Assembly (NCBI RefSeq): GCF_036785885.1 | Contig: NC_092320.1 | Location: forward strand, 18,291,557-18,355,556 | Direction of reading: 5' to 3' | Length of the DNA: 64,000 nucleotides | From: Coffea arabica | Taxonomy: Eukaryota; Streptophyta; Magnoliopsida; Gentianales; Rubiaceae | Shown: one piece after another, positions 10,833-22,300 of the stretch | Layout of the letters: the number at the start of each line of letters is the position of its first letter | How positions within the stretch are numbered: the first letter of the stretch is position 1 | The notes under the pieces: generated by a model | Databases searched by the model: none | What the model saw: the letters and a program-made list of their open reading frames with translations, nothing else | What the model was told of the DNA's origin: nothing | Program-made: the position numbers and the translations under genes

Positions 10833-13182
10833 ATGGAGAGTAGAAGAGGAGGAGGACAAAAGGGTGATAAGTATTCTAGTCCCGAGGCTCCAAGAAGGAG
10901 ATCATTCAGCAAAAAGCCACCTAGAGGTATCGTTTTCCTTTTGATTTTGTGTTATTATATATATTTTTAACAGTTTTCATTTTTGTTCATGCTTCGATTA
11001 GTTGATGCTTGAGCAGTTCTTTTACTTGTTTTCTAAAGACTATTCATTTTTCTCTGGTGATTTGCATAATTTTCTATTATATCGTGGTAACAGTATTTAG
11101 TCCCGGATGGTTTGGGTTGATGATGACAATAATTCCTCTGTTTACCGTTCATAGCTTCTGTTATCAGGTGCAGTTTTAGGAAACTCTACATGGTCCCCCC
11201 CTCCCCCTGCCGCCGCCCCTCCCCCCCAACACAAAGAAAAATAAGGAAAATAAGGGGGAGGAAATCTATTTTGGATTTTTGCTGTCTGGTGGTGTTCTTG
11301 TGTCTGCTTGTTGTACTTTGTACGGATCTTGCCATCTCTGGTTCCCTGTATGTGGATTAGGTGCATTGTTTGGAATGGCCTTCGAGGAATTAGAAATCAA
11401 GTTCATTTTTTTACCTATCTGAAGTCTGGTGAAATTATGTAGCGTTCTCATAGGGGTCATGTTAATGTGTCGAAGTATAATATAGTTTGTAAAATTTGGG
11501 AAAACATGTAGCATGTCTTAGATGATAGCGATCTTGTAACTTTCTTAGCTAATATCTGTTGGATTCTGGCCGGTGTATGTGGTAATAGGAGGTTCTTAGT
11601 TATCAAAAAACAGATTGAAGTAGCTTTCTGGAAAATGTGTGTCCTGAGTTTTTGTTTTTGTTCAGAAGAAACATGGTGTGTTGGAAATCATAAATGAGAA
11701 TGTGGCATCATGGTAATTCTCATAAATGAGAATTGTGGTACAATAATGACAGTCAATTTGGAGCACTACTTGCTGAATGTGCTTTAATAAAGATTGGTAT
11801 GAAAATTTGGTGTGTAGTTCTTATGTGTCATTTTTGCTGCTCCATTGTACCATGAATACCCTGTTTTTTAGTTGTTGGTGCATTTAAGGATCAATAGCTT
11901 GGGCTTACGCATTAATAAAGATTGGTATGAAAATTTGGTGTGTAGTTCTTATGTGTCATTTTTGCTGCTCCATTGTACCATGAATACCCTGTTTTTTAGT
12001 TGTTGGTGCATTTAAGGATCAATAGCTTGGGCTTACGCATGTTCTGTTTTGTTACTTTGATTCGTTTGCTTTTTGTGTTTCTCAAAAAGCTTCCAATTAT
12101 TACCTTGTCATATAATTACTCTTACCACCAATTAGTAGGGTTATCCGGGTTATCCCCCCTCCCCCAAAAAAAAAAAGGCCCCTGCTGTTTAATTCATTTA
12201 TCTGATTTTTTGTCAGATGCATTGCTAGCAGCAACTAAATTCATGGTATCCATTTTCTCCAGGTAGTTGGCAGCCTACAGTGCCGTCATGGGAGAAAACA
12301 TTCTGCAAAGTGGTTGGTTCACTGGATTGGGAAAAATTACTGTACATGAAGAAGTTTGTGTACCTTTATGAGAATGTGGTGAAGTGGGATGACTCTGCAG
12401 GTGAAGAAGCATTTCACAATGCGAAAAAACGGTTCTTGGCCAACATGCGTGGCCTTCCTTGTGATGTAACATTGCCTGATCCAGATCTTTACATCGATGA
12501 AGTTGATTGGGATTCAAAAATTGATACTGAGCTGCTATCAGAGCTTGAATATAGATCTGTGGTTCCTGTTATGGCTGAAAACCACGAACCAGTGGTAATA
12601 TTTGGTGATAGTCTTCTCGACAACCAAGGTTTCTCGGCTTCTGGTTGGGGTGATTGTGAAGCGGATTTCAAAAAAGCTACCAATTCATCTTCCCATAATC
12701 ATGATAGCCCAGGGGAGCGAAGTGTTTGCAAGAGCAAAGTATCCGCAAAAGAGAATGGCTGGGAAGATTCAGGGAATAATGCGTGTGTACCAGATGCTGG
12801 CAGTGGATTCATGGGAGATACTGGATGGGGAGATGGTTGGGACAATTCCTGGTCCTGGGATAATCCTAATGATAAAAAACTGGACTGTAACTATCTGAAA
12901 GGTCCTGAGAATGGTGGAGCTGGGGACAACACTTGGGATGTAAGCTATGGCAAGAAGGTTAATGCTGGTAGATTCATGTCAAGGTACAAGACTACAAGGT
13001 TCCATGGCAACGAGCAACACGGTAGTTACACATGGAGGAATGGTAATGGCCGGAAGGAGAGGGGAGCTTTTGTTTATAACAGCTCAAATGCAGAACGCTG
13101 GATGAACTCATGCGGGCCTTTGAGTTACCATGCTGCTGGCAACGCTGGACAGGCATGGAATTTGGAAAAGCCAGTTTCTTGA
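10833..13182 (+). CDS. Plant-specific GW/WG-rich protein, two exons
   Basis: Exons 10833-10926 and 12263-13182, joined in phase 1 across a 1.34-kb GT-AG intron, encode 337 residues. The N-terminus is basic and low-complexity (ESRRGGGQKGDK, PRRRSFSKKPP). The junction gives PPRGSWQPTVPSWEK, which starts a conserved block (about 32-125) that I associate with uncharacterised plant proteins: WEKTFC, YLYENVVKWDDSAGEEAF and a DPDLYIDEVDWD stretch. The C-terminal half is disordered and rich in Gly/Trp: SGWGD near residue 160, GWED, and TGWGDGWDNSWSWD near 218-232. No signal peptide, membrane segment or enzyme motif is seen. I assign no function. The GW motifs resemble Argonaute-hook regions, but that is only an inference. 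Confidence 0.82.
11785..12040 (+). repeat. Perfect 128-bp tandem duplication in the intron
   Basis: 11785-11912 and 11913-12040 read identically by eye, from TAATAAAGATTGG to GGGCTTACGCAT. It lies inside the single intron of the GW-rich gene and does not touch its splice sites. It is either very young or an assembly artefact. Confidence 0.9.
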
Positions 13183-14699
13183 AATATATTGGAGACATGA
13201 TTGTATTCTAGTAAATCATTGTGAAGTAGGGTGTATAATATTCTTATTGAACCATATTGTCTACGGTATAGGTACCAATTTTGGTGACATATTGTTTGAG
13301 AGACCTTCTCCCCTGAAATTTTGAACATAGATGAATTGGGGGCGAGTGGAGTGCCAGCTTATGTAAGATTGGTTTGCTGTTTTTTGTTTTTTTGTTTTTT
13401 TTTTTTTTCGCTTTTGATTTCTCTTGTTTCTCCACTGGCTAAGGGAAGTTGTTGTTTTGTTTCTTTCATCTTCTTTCTGGCCTAACAAAAAAGAGGGAGG
13501 AGGGGAAGCAAATAGTCAAATATGGTAAGGTCAAAAGAGATCTAAAGTGGTAAGGTCCTTGCTTGCCAACTAGTAATGTATGAAGTGGAAGGTATGTTTC
13601 CAGGAAGACAGCAAAGAGTCAGCTCTTCTGAAATATTTGCAAATTCACTCAGTCCAAAATCAGAAGATTAAGAGGAAAATGTTTGCATGATTTATGAACA
13701 TGCCCAAGGCTGCGGAGTAACGATTCGCATTCTTTTAAGAGTTAAGAGAATTAAAAACAAGAAACAGGGAATAGAAGCTAAATGGAAAACAAAATCAGGC
13801 AGTACGAACATGCAGAAATATGTTTATACAAATTGGTAGCGAGTATTTTTGTCTAAAAAACTTGACAAGGGATCAATCGAGGACCCCTTCAATCTAATAA
13901 TAAATTCTGGATCCAGGATTGATCTACATCAATGACAAAATTCCAAGCTATGATTACCTGTCTATAAATGATCAAGAATGATGATACTCTAAGAAGAATA
14001 AGACAAAATAATGAATGATCACCCCTGATGATCAAGACAACGAAGTTTACCAAGATGCAGCAGAGTCCTCTGCCGGCAGTGGGTGATACAGGAAAGCAGC
14101 TGACTGAGAAAGGAGAGAGTGAAAACTTAGTGGAAAAAGGGCTGTATTTATTTCGAATCCTAGTCCAGACAGGTTTCTGGGCATTTTGGGTCTTAAATTG
14201 TTTGCTGCCCAATTAAAGCGGCCCATTTCTTTGTCCTTAATAGTAACAAGAAAACAAAAAATGTAAAGGAATTTGGCGCTCCATTTCTTTAATCTCAAAT
14301 TAAAATCAGTCTGCTAAAATCCTAGCTACGTTTTTTTTTTTTTTTTGCCCTTTTTTTGGTTTCTTTGTCGAGTTTTCTTTTGAATTGTCCTTTTTTTTTT
14401 TTTGGGTTTTATAGTATTTTACTTCAAGGAAAATCTCTAGTTCTTGTTAGTTGTTTGTGTGGTTTGGCAGCCTTGTAGACTTTGAGATGAATATTATGAT
14501 TTTTACTTACCTCTTTAGAAAGTGAAAATCATTGGTTAAAAGTTTATTAAGGACTAGAAAATTTGGATGATTTCAATTCAAAATAGATAGAGTGTAACTG
14601 TTAAAAAAAGAGTTTCAATCATCAAACGGGCCTTGCGTTGTCTAAATTCGTGCTTTCTCCCGTTGGTTCGCATGAGCAACCAATGTCAACCCTTTTTTC
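13183..14699. other. 3' flank and spacer, no gene seen
   Basis: Holds the 3'-UTR of the GW-rich gene and spacer with poly-T runs (near 13380-13410, 14330-14345 and 14390-14402). Open frames on both strands here are unsupported. Confidence 0.45.
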
Positions 14700-15670
14700 C
14701 GCAGGTTCTTGGCAGCCTAAAGCACTTTCATGAGAGAAAAGATTCTGTGAAGTAGTTTGTTTAACTTTATAACGTGTTGGATTGGGAATGGCTCTTCTGG
14801 TGAAGATCCATGAAATGAATATAGACTCATGGCATAGATGGGGTTTATTCATAGGACCTTAGCTGCTATTGCACTTTGAACGTAGATGGGGTTCGTGATG
14901 TGGCTAAATATAACGATTATGTGATCATTTTCCCCAAAAAAAAGCTACATAATTCATCTTCCATAACATGATAGCCCAAAGGATTGAAGTCTGAAATGGC
15001 TATGTAATTGCAAGAGGCAATGATAGGAAGATTCTGCAGGTAGCAGTGCATTTGCCCCACATCTAGTTCCTGGGTTGAGATCATGGTTCAAAGACTCCGC
15101 TGAGTCATCACCGAAACAAGGCTCTCCGTTCTGATATTGGGACGAAATAACTCCAAGATAATGGATCATTAAGAACTCGATCGAGTCTCAAGACGGATAG
15201 AAATGGTCGAATTGCTCCGAATCAACTTGAATTTTTATTATTTTTGCTAATATTTTATTATTTTTATTTATTATTTTTTTATGTTATTCATAATTTTTAA
15301 AATATTAAATGATTTAAAATTTGCTTATTGCGGAGATCGTGACTGGTATGTCGAAATCGATGTGCAACGGTTCGATCAGCGATCGCGACTTTAAACCATG
15401 GTTGATATAGTTTCACTCATTATCAAAAAGGTACCGAAATATCTGAAACCCATCGAGATTGGTGGAATTTTGGGGCAGCTGGGATAAAAGCAATGACAGA
15501 TAAAGTATACTTAAGTTACAAGACTTCAAGATTTCTTGTTTCTGAGCAACATGGTGGTTATGCGTGGAGGGTCCATAGCCCCAAGGATTGATCAACTCAG
15601 TCCGCGTGGTACTTGAACTTTTCTTGGCCTGGAAGCTATCTTGCTTCCGGCACAGTTGGCAGAGATGGAT
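14700..15670 (+). pseudogene. Decayed duplicate of the GW-rich gene's second exon
   Basis: Several blocks align with exon 2 of the gene at 10833-13182. The intron end plus TTGGCAGCCTA and ATTCTGTGAAGTAG match at about 14700-14760. The ATTCATCTTCC...CATGATAGCCCA block matches at about 14950-15050. The block TACAAGACTTCAAG...GAGCAACATGGTGGTTA matches at about 15515-15565, and the C-terminal block at 15640-15665. Stops and indels break every frame. It kept the intron's 3' end, so it is a DNA duplication, not a retrocopy. About 230 bp of foreign AT-rich sequence (about 15175-15410) lies inside, and the fold-back element at 15672 cuts off the end. Confidence 0.75.
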
Positions 15671-15671
15671 G

Positions 15672-16069
15672 ACGCAACGGATCTTCTATTCTACATTTTG
15701 TGCTACTTTTTATTCCACTTTTTATTAAATTGCTATTTCTCCTGCATAAACATCATGTTTTAGTTCTTTTTTATTTTCTTAAGATCCAATAACTATTAAT
15801 TGAGTAAAAAATAAATACAACAGTTTCAAAAAAATAATATATAATAGAAAATTAAAAAATATAGCAGAAAATTCATAAAAAAAATCTCATTTTTTATGCA
15901 TTTTGATTTTTTGAGCTTGTTAAATTTTATGTATTCCTCAATTAATAGTTATTGGATCTTAAGGAAACAAAAAAGAACTAAAACATGATGTTTATGTAGG
16001 AGAAATAGCAATATAATAAAAAGTGGGATAGAGAGTGACACAGAATATGAGACAGAAGATTCGTTGCGC
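15672..16069. mobile_element. Fold-back MITE with ~135-bp arms
   Basis: Left arm 15672-15806 (CGCAACGGATCTTCT ... CCAATAACTATTAATTGAG) is repeated inverted at about 15936-16069, with an ~130-nt AT-rich loop. It has no coding capacity. A clear target duplication is not visible, so the family is open. A related single arm is at 60688-60822. Confidence 0.75.
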
Positions 16070-16900
16070 AATTATTTATCATGTTTCGAGAATTCAATTC
16101 TTTTTTTTTTAAAATAGTAGTTTAATTGTGATATTTACTCTTCTCTTTTCAATCTTATCCGTATAAATTCAAAACTTGAATTTGAACAGTAGCATGCATA
16201 TGATTAAAGGGAAGGACTATATTGAAAATAGAAACTAAAACGTATTTTGATTTTTTTAACGTGACAAATATTTTAAAGCATACCGAAAGAAAAAATATAA
16301 TACTTTCAATGAAATAAATGGAGTACTTCATACGAAATTGGACACGTGTAGATGTGTTGTGTTTGGCTAGTAAATAAATGTTATAATTTGTAGTATATGA
16401 TCACATTATAATTTTATATTGAATATATATGAAATTGTTTATTTATATTTATTTATTTATTTATATATAAATATAATAATATTATATTATTATACACCAT
16501 ATAACGTAACAAATATGATAACTGTATCAAATTGTACAAAAACTACAACCGCATTGCCTGTACCTTTCATTCCAATATGCAACTCTTGGAAAAAGGGGAC
16601 GAATAACTTCCTCGAAAACAAAGACGGAACACCATTAAATATAATTTCCTCGTTGAATAGAAATTAAAGACTATAACAAGGAAATGAAACTAGCACCATA
16701 CGGCTTCATTTAGAGAAGAGAATTAAAAAAAATCAAAATTGTCAACATATTCTTTTTTTGGAAGGAAAAAACAAAAAAATAGGAAGAGTCTCTTCACTGC
16801 TTTCAAGGGCAGCAAAAGTACTAAAGCGCTTTACCAATTAGATCACTCAGTGACTCAGGTCTCAAGTGCTTGCCCTTGTCAACTGTAATTGTAAAGAACT

Positions 16901-16969
<69 letters not shown>

Positions 16970-16995
16970 TGTATGTATGTATGTATATAGTAGTA
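16070..16995. other. AT-rich spacer with long (AT)n microsatellite
   Basis: No gene is recognised. It holds an (AT)n run at about 16905-16966, one of the longest in the window. The 82-codon open frame near 16419 is low-complexity at its start and has no splice or homology support. Confidence 0.5.
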
Positions 16996-17272
16996 CACTA
17001 TTCATCTCATAAAATTTGTTATTTTTAGAAGAATGTGCAATTTGTGTATAGTAATGTTAGTGGAAAAGAGAATTTTTACTTTCCTCTTATGTTTTTAGTG
17101 GTGGATTATTTTTTATTTGATGTATTGATAATTATGGAAAATAAGTGGCAGGTCCCATGAAGGGTAAAGAAAAAACTTTATGAAAAAATGTGAGTTAATT
17201 TTTCTAATATGACAATTAATTTGGATCAAGAAAAATTAACAAACATGGCAAATTTTATGGGCCGGGGGAGTG
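16996..17272. mobile_element. Stowaway/mariner-like MITE
   Basis: Inverted ends related to the common CTCCCTCCGTCCCATAAAATTTG family. The left end reads CACTATTCATCTCATAAAATTTG-like, and the right end reads CAAATTTTATGGGCCGGGGG-like. About 277 bp, AT-rich and non-coding. The TA target is seen on the left and is one base off on the right. Confidence 0.55.
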
Positions 17273-18299
17273 TTAGTTATTAAGTCCTTTTTTAACTATA
17301 TAACTTTAGTGTTTGGTCTTTTTTGTCCCTTTTGGTCTGGTTACAGACTCAAATAAAGCTTACTTGTTATAACTATTGCAACTTTATGAGTGACATAAAT
17401 AGAAAGTCTACAACACTAGCTTTCAAGCCTTTACCCATTTAAGTTATTTTTTTTTAACACTCGATATTTGTCTATTCTACATTTACTCCTACTCCTACTC
17501 TACTCTATTCTAGGGGAGGACCAAACTGGACCTATGGGCGGACCAACGAGAACTGAACCACATCGCACCAAACGAGTGCACTACACATCTGTCTGGATTC
17601 TACACCTGTGGCATTTAATGGGACCCATCAAGCCTTAAAAGGCTTGATGGTGGCCAAGTCCTCCATTGGGAGTTGGTTTTTTTTCCATTTAAGTTATTAG
17701 TATCTACTGTTTTCGGCCTTTTTGTTTTTATGGGAAGAAGTCTCAATTAACCTTACTAGTTGTGATATCTGCAACTCTACAAGTGACAAATGAGCTGCCC
17801 CTTTTCTACCAACTAGATAAGAGAACAACTGAAGTTCTCCATTGAATGCCACGTGCCAATGTGTTATTAGAGGAAGCAGTTTATTTTTTGAATTTTGGGA
17901 TATAAAGAGTGAGAAATGTCTATTTGAGACTTGGTATCCAAATTTAAAGGCTTAATAGTTCTTTACTATTTAGGGGCTAATTGGCAACAATGGTTTAATT
18001 ATTTTCATTTGTTCTTTTTGTTTGGTTTTTAATTGGTCAGAAAGGTCAATTGAATCATTTTATGAAAACTAGCTCTTTAAATAGTTGCTAAATATTTAGG
18101 GTTATTTTTGTACATTTGAAATTATTTCTTTTATAATTTTCTGGTCAAATGCAAATAGTTGTAGACTATTTGTGGGCTCCTTTTATCACATGGGCTGTTT
18201 TTAAATTTTTAATTAAAAAAATGGAGTCATGCCCGTTAGAACTGATGTTGATGTGTCATGCCCGTTAGTATGACTCATGTAAGTTAGTCAAGACCACCT
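17273..18299. other. Spacer, possible Helitron 5' zone
   Basis: No gene is recognised. A GCCACGTGCCAATGTGTTATTA stretch near 17850 resembles sequence often seen just inside plant Helitron 5' ends, but I cannot fix the terminal TC, so the element's left limit may lie in here. Confidence 0.3.
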
Positions 18300-18400
18300 T
18301 AATGGTCTTATTAGTCAGTGGAGTTCTTTCCCCTTCATACGTCAGTCTTGTTAGCATAGCCAGAACTTCCTTCTCTTTTCTTTCCGTCGGATAGGTAGCT

Positions 18401-18704
18401 ATGAGCCAGCAAAATCTTCACTTTTCTACCAATTCCTCCAACAACTAATTGTCCTTCCTTTTGATTGCAACCCAGAAAATCCTCCACATGCACGTGAAGT
18501 TTTCTTTTGCCCCAAAAATCAGTTCAGTGAAATTTCTTTTCCCCCAAAATCTATGAGCCTGCAAAATCTTTAGTTTTCTACCAATTCCTCCAACAACTAA
18601 TTGTACTTCCTTTCGATTGTAACCCAAAAAATCCTCCACATGCACGTGAAGTTTTCTTTTGCCCCAAAAATCAGCTCAGTGAAATTTCTTTTCCCCCAAA
18701 ATCA
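18401..18704 (+). repeat. 152-bp tandem duplication in Helitron leader
   Basis: 18401-18552 and 18553-18704 are about 93% alike by eye. Both start ATGAGCC(A/T)GCAAAATCTT and end CCCCCAAAATC. It lies just upstream of the first possible Helitron exon. Confidence 0.85.
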
Positions 18705-18717
18705 ACTCATTTTAGGG

Positions 18718-19341
18718 ATGGCTGCTGTACCAAATTATCATGTATGGTATAGCTTTCAAAACCTACTATTGCCAGCCTTATATATGCTTCTGTTTCTGAT
18801 TTTTGCTAGCATTCAGACGAGCAAAGAAAATATAGGTATGTTTCTATTTTCTCTCCTTCTATTTTGAACTTCAATTTTTTAGTTTGAATGTTGTTGCCTT
18901 CTGTTTATTGCTTTCCGTTAATTAAAGACTGCCATATGTTTGATGTTATGCATAAAAGAATAATTATGATGGTAATTTTTTAGATTAGCTTACATTTATT
19001 TTTTCCTCTATTTTTTATTTCAAATGTTGCCCGATTTTTGCCAGCATTCAGACGAACAAAGAAAATATAGGTATGTTTCTATTTTCTCTCCTTTTATTTT
19101 GAACTATAATTTTTTAGTTTGAATGTTGTTGACTTCTGTTTATTGCCTTCCGTTAATTAAAGATAGCCATGTGTTTGATGTTATGCATAAAAGAATAATT
19201 ATGATGGTTATTTTTCGGATTAGCTTATGTTTACTTTTTCCTCTATTTTTAATTTCAAATGTTGCATGATGATGTTAGCTGTTTATTTATTCAATAATTA
19301 CATAATTTAGTATAATTGTAGTTTGGGTTATTAAGGTAGTC

Positions 19342-19379
<38 letters not shown>

Positions 19380-22300
19380 TTAGTTTTAGCTATTCTAGGA
19401 TGCTTTCATGTTGTCATTGTTGTGTGCCTTTCGCTTAGTATCTTAGTTTCTTTATAGTAAAATTAGATTTTGATATTTTGTGTTTCAAAATGAAGAAAAA
19501 AAGAAAATTTAGTACAAGTTTTAAATTGATAGATGAGATGTTTGATGATACTTTTGATGTAAGAATGCTAGAAAGAAACAAAAAGATAAACTTAAATATG
19601 CTTACAAAGCATATGAAGTTTACTGTCAATTCTTCTGTTTCTCGGGCATATTCTCCTTTTGTAATCAACATTGAGAATGACATTCATGAAAACCACTTTG
19701 TTGTGTTTCACAAAGTCACATCGATAGGAATTTAATTCTGCCAAATGATTGCAAAGGTAAAAATGTTTGCTTTACTCCAGAAAATGTTGGAGAAGTTCAC
19801 TATACCTCTGATTCTACTGACAATCATTGTTTGCCTACAATGACTTCATGTTTAATCAATCTCTTTGATGTTGAACTTGCTGGTTCATCACAAGTGAAGT
19901 ACAATAAGCAATCATTTGTTATACAAAATCAATTTCAGAGTGAACAAGTCACAACGTTAAAGGGAAAAATATTACTCTGAAATATCAAATCTAGATATGG
20001 AAGTAACTAATTATACTCCTCCCCTCTCTGTGAATAGGCATATACCTATAATAGGTAGTACTCCTGTTATATCTTATGATAAGAGCCCTCTTGAATATTC
20101 TAAAATATATCATCAAGAGGTAATAAATAAGAAAGAATATAGGAGACAGGCCTACTTTAGATGGAAAAAGAAAAGATTGAAAGCAAAGTTTAGATCAATT
20201 GCTTCTACAAATATAACTAAAAATCGAACATGCATCATAATTGTTGATGAGTGTTCCTCAGTTGTTGATGTTCAACATAGTTCTCGATGTCGTTCCAAGC
20301 ATCGCACATCATCTCTCAAAAAAACTCAGCTAGGTCTATAGTTGATATTTTTAAGTTTTCTAATCTCTGTTTTTACACAAGCATTAAAATCAATTGAATG
20401 ATTTGACTACTAAATGCTTTAAAATAATTATATTTTAGGAAGAGGGTGCAAAACAGGAAACGCTTTGTTGGATATAAATCCTGACAAAGTTGATATCCTA
20501 CCACACCAACTAGATTGTCCTGATTGCGGAGCCAAGAAGTTTTTTTTTCTGAGACAGCATATTTTTGTTGCCAAGATGGTGAAGTTGTTTTGGCTCAAAT
20601 AAAATTCTAGATATTTTTAAAGAGTTATTGACTTCATTTTCACAAGAGGCGCAATCTTTTAGAACTTTTATTAGAACGTATAATAATCATTTTGGATTCA
20701 ATTCCTTCAGTGTTAAAGCTGATCAGACTCTCTCAAAAAGGAATAAAGGAATTTACACTTTTAGAATTCAAGGACAAGTATATCATTTTCTGAATGATTT
20801 CAATTCAAGCAATGGTCATAGTAATAATTTGCAGTTATATGTCAATGACTTTGAAACTGAAGTAAGTAATTGATTGGCAGCTTGTCCTAGACTATCTGAA
20901 AGTGTAATTAGAAAAATTATGCAAGTTCTTGAGTATAATCCATATGCAAAATTCTTTAGAAATTTGAGAGAGATACCTAATTTAGATAATTACTATATTG
21001 TGTTAAAAACTGTGCCTAGTGTTGATTATAATAGACCAACAACTTCACAAGTTGCAGGGTTGTGGGTTGAGGGGCAAGAAAATGGAGAGACCAGCAGGCG
21101 TGATATTAGAGTTCATACCCATAGTGGTACTTCAAAAAATATACAATACTATTATGGGTGTTATGATCCATTCCAATATCCAATACATTTTCCTTTTGGT
21201 GATCTTGGCTGGCACCAAGGAATACCAAAGAAAGGAGTTAAAGTATATGAAAGAAAAGGGAAAAAAAAGCAACATGTAGCAGATTTGATTTTCCCTGCAA
21301 ATGCTGCTACAGCAGAACATCTAATCCAAAATGAAGAACATGCTTAGCATAATAACTATATACCATCATCTTTCATTTTACGTATTTTATATTTATGATT
21401 ACATATTTAATAATGTATTGTTATTATTTCCACAGCAATGGAAAGCATACATGAAGATCCAAATTTTGTGTCCCTTCGAGAATATTATTGGTATAAACTT
21501 CAGATTAGGGATAATGATGAATCTTGGTTATTGCATTTTGCTAGACTCCTGCAACAATATATTATTGATCAATGTGTGAAGCTTGAGACACAAAGGCTCG
21601 ACTTCTATAGATTACAACAAGAGAAAATTAGGAGAGAGTTCTTGAAAGGCATAATAAATGCTTTAGGATCAGGTGAGAGTCAAGCATGTAATGTTGGCCA
21701 GCGTATGATATTACCACCATCCTTTATTGGAGGGCCAAGAAATATGAGACGTAAATACATGGATGCAATGACATTGGTATAGAAGTATGGTAAACCAGAT
21801 ATATTTCTGACCATGATTTGCAATCCTAATTGGCTAGAAATAAAAGAACACTTAATAGACAAAAAAGAGGCACAAAACAGACCAGATTTGCTTGCTAGAG
21901 TGTTTCATGCTAAGTTAGAGCAGCTTAAAGATGAACTTTTGAAAAAATGCATCTTTGGTGAAGTGGTAGCTTACACTAATGTCATTGAATACCAAAAAGG
22001 TGGAATGCCACATGCACATTTCTTGCTAATTTTAAAGTCAAAATTCAAGATGTATACCCCTGAAGAATATGATAAAATTGTTTGTGCTGAGATACCAAAT
22101 AAAGAGAAAAATGAACATCTATATAATCTGGTCATCAAACATATGCTTCATAAACCATGTGGTTCACTTGATCCAACAAGTGTATGCATGAGAAAAAATG
22201 GAACTTGCAAGAATAATTTTCCTAAAAATTTCTATGAGGAAACTATCCAAACTATTAATGCATATCCTGAATATCGAAGGAGAGATGATGGAGTTCAAAT

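Noticed and set aside
10647-10970. A 107-codon frame over the start of the GW-rich gene
   Set aside because: It begins at GTG, runs through a T tract and reads past the clear GT donor at 10927 into the intron.
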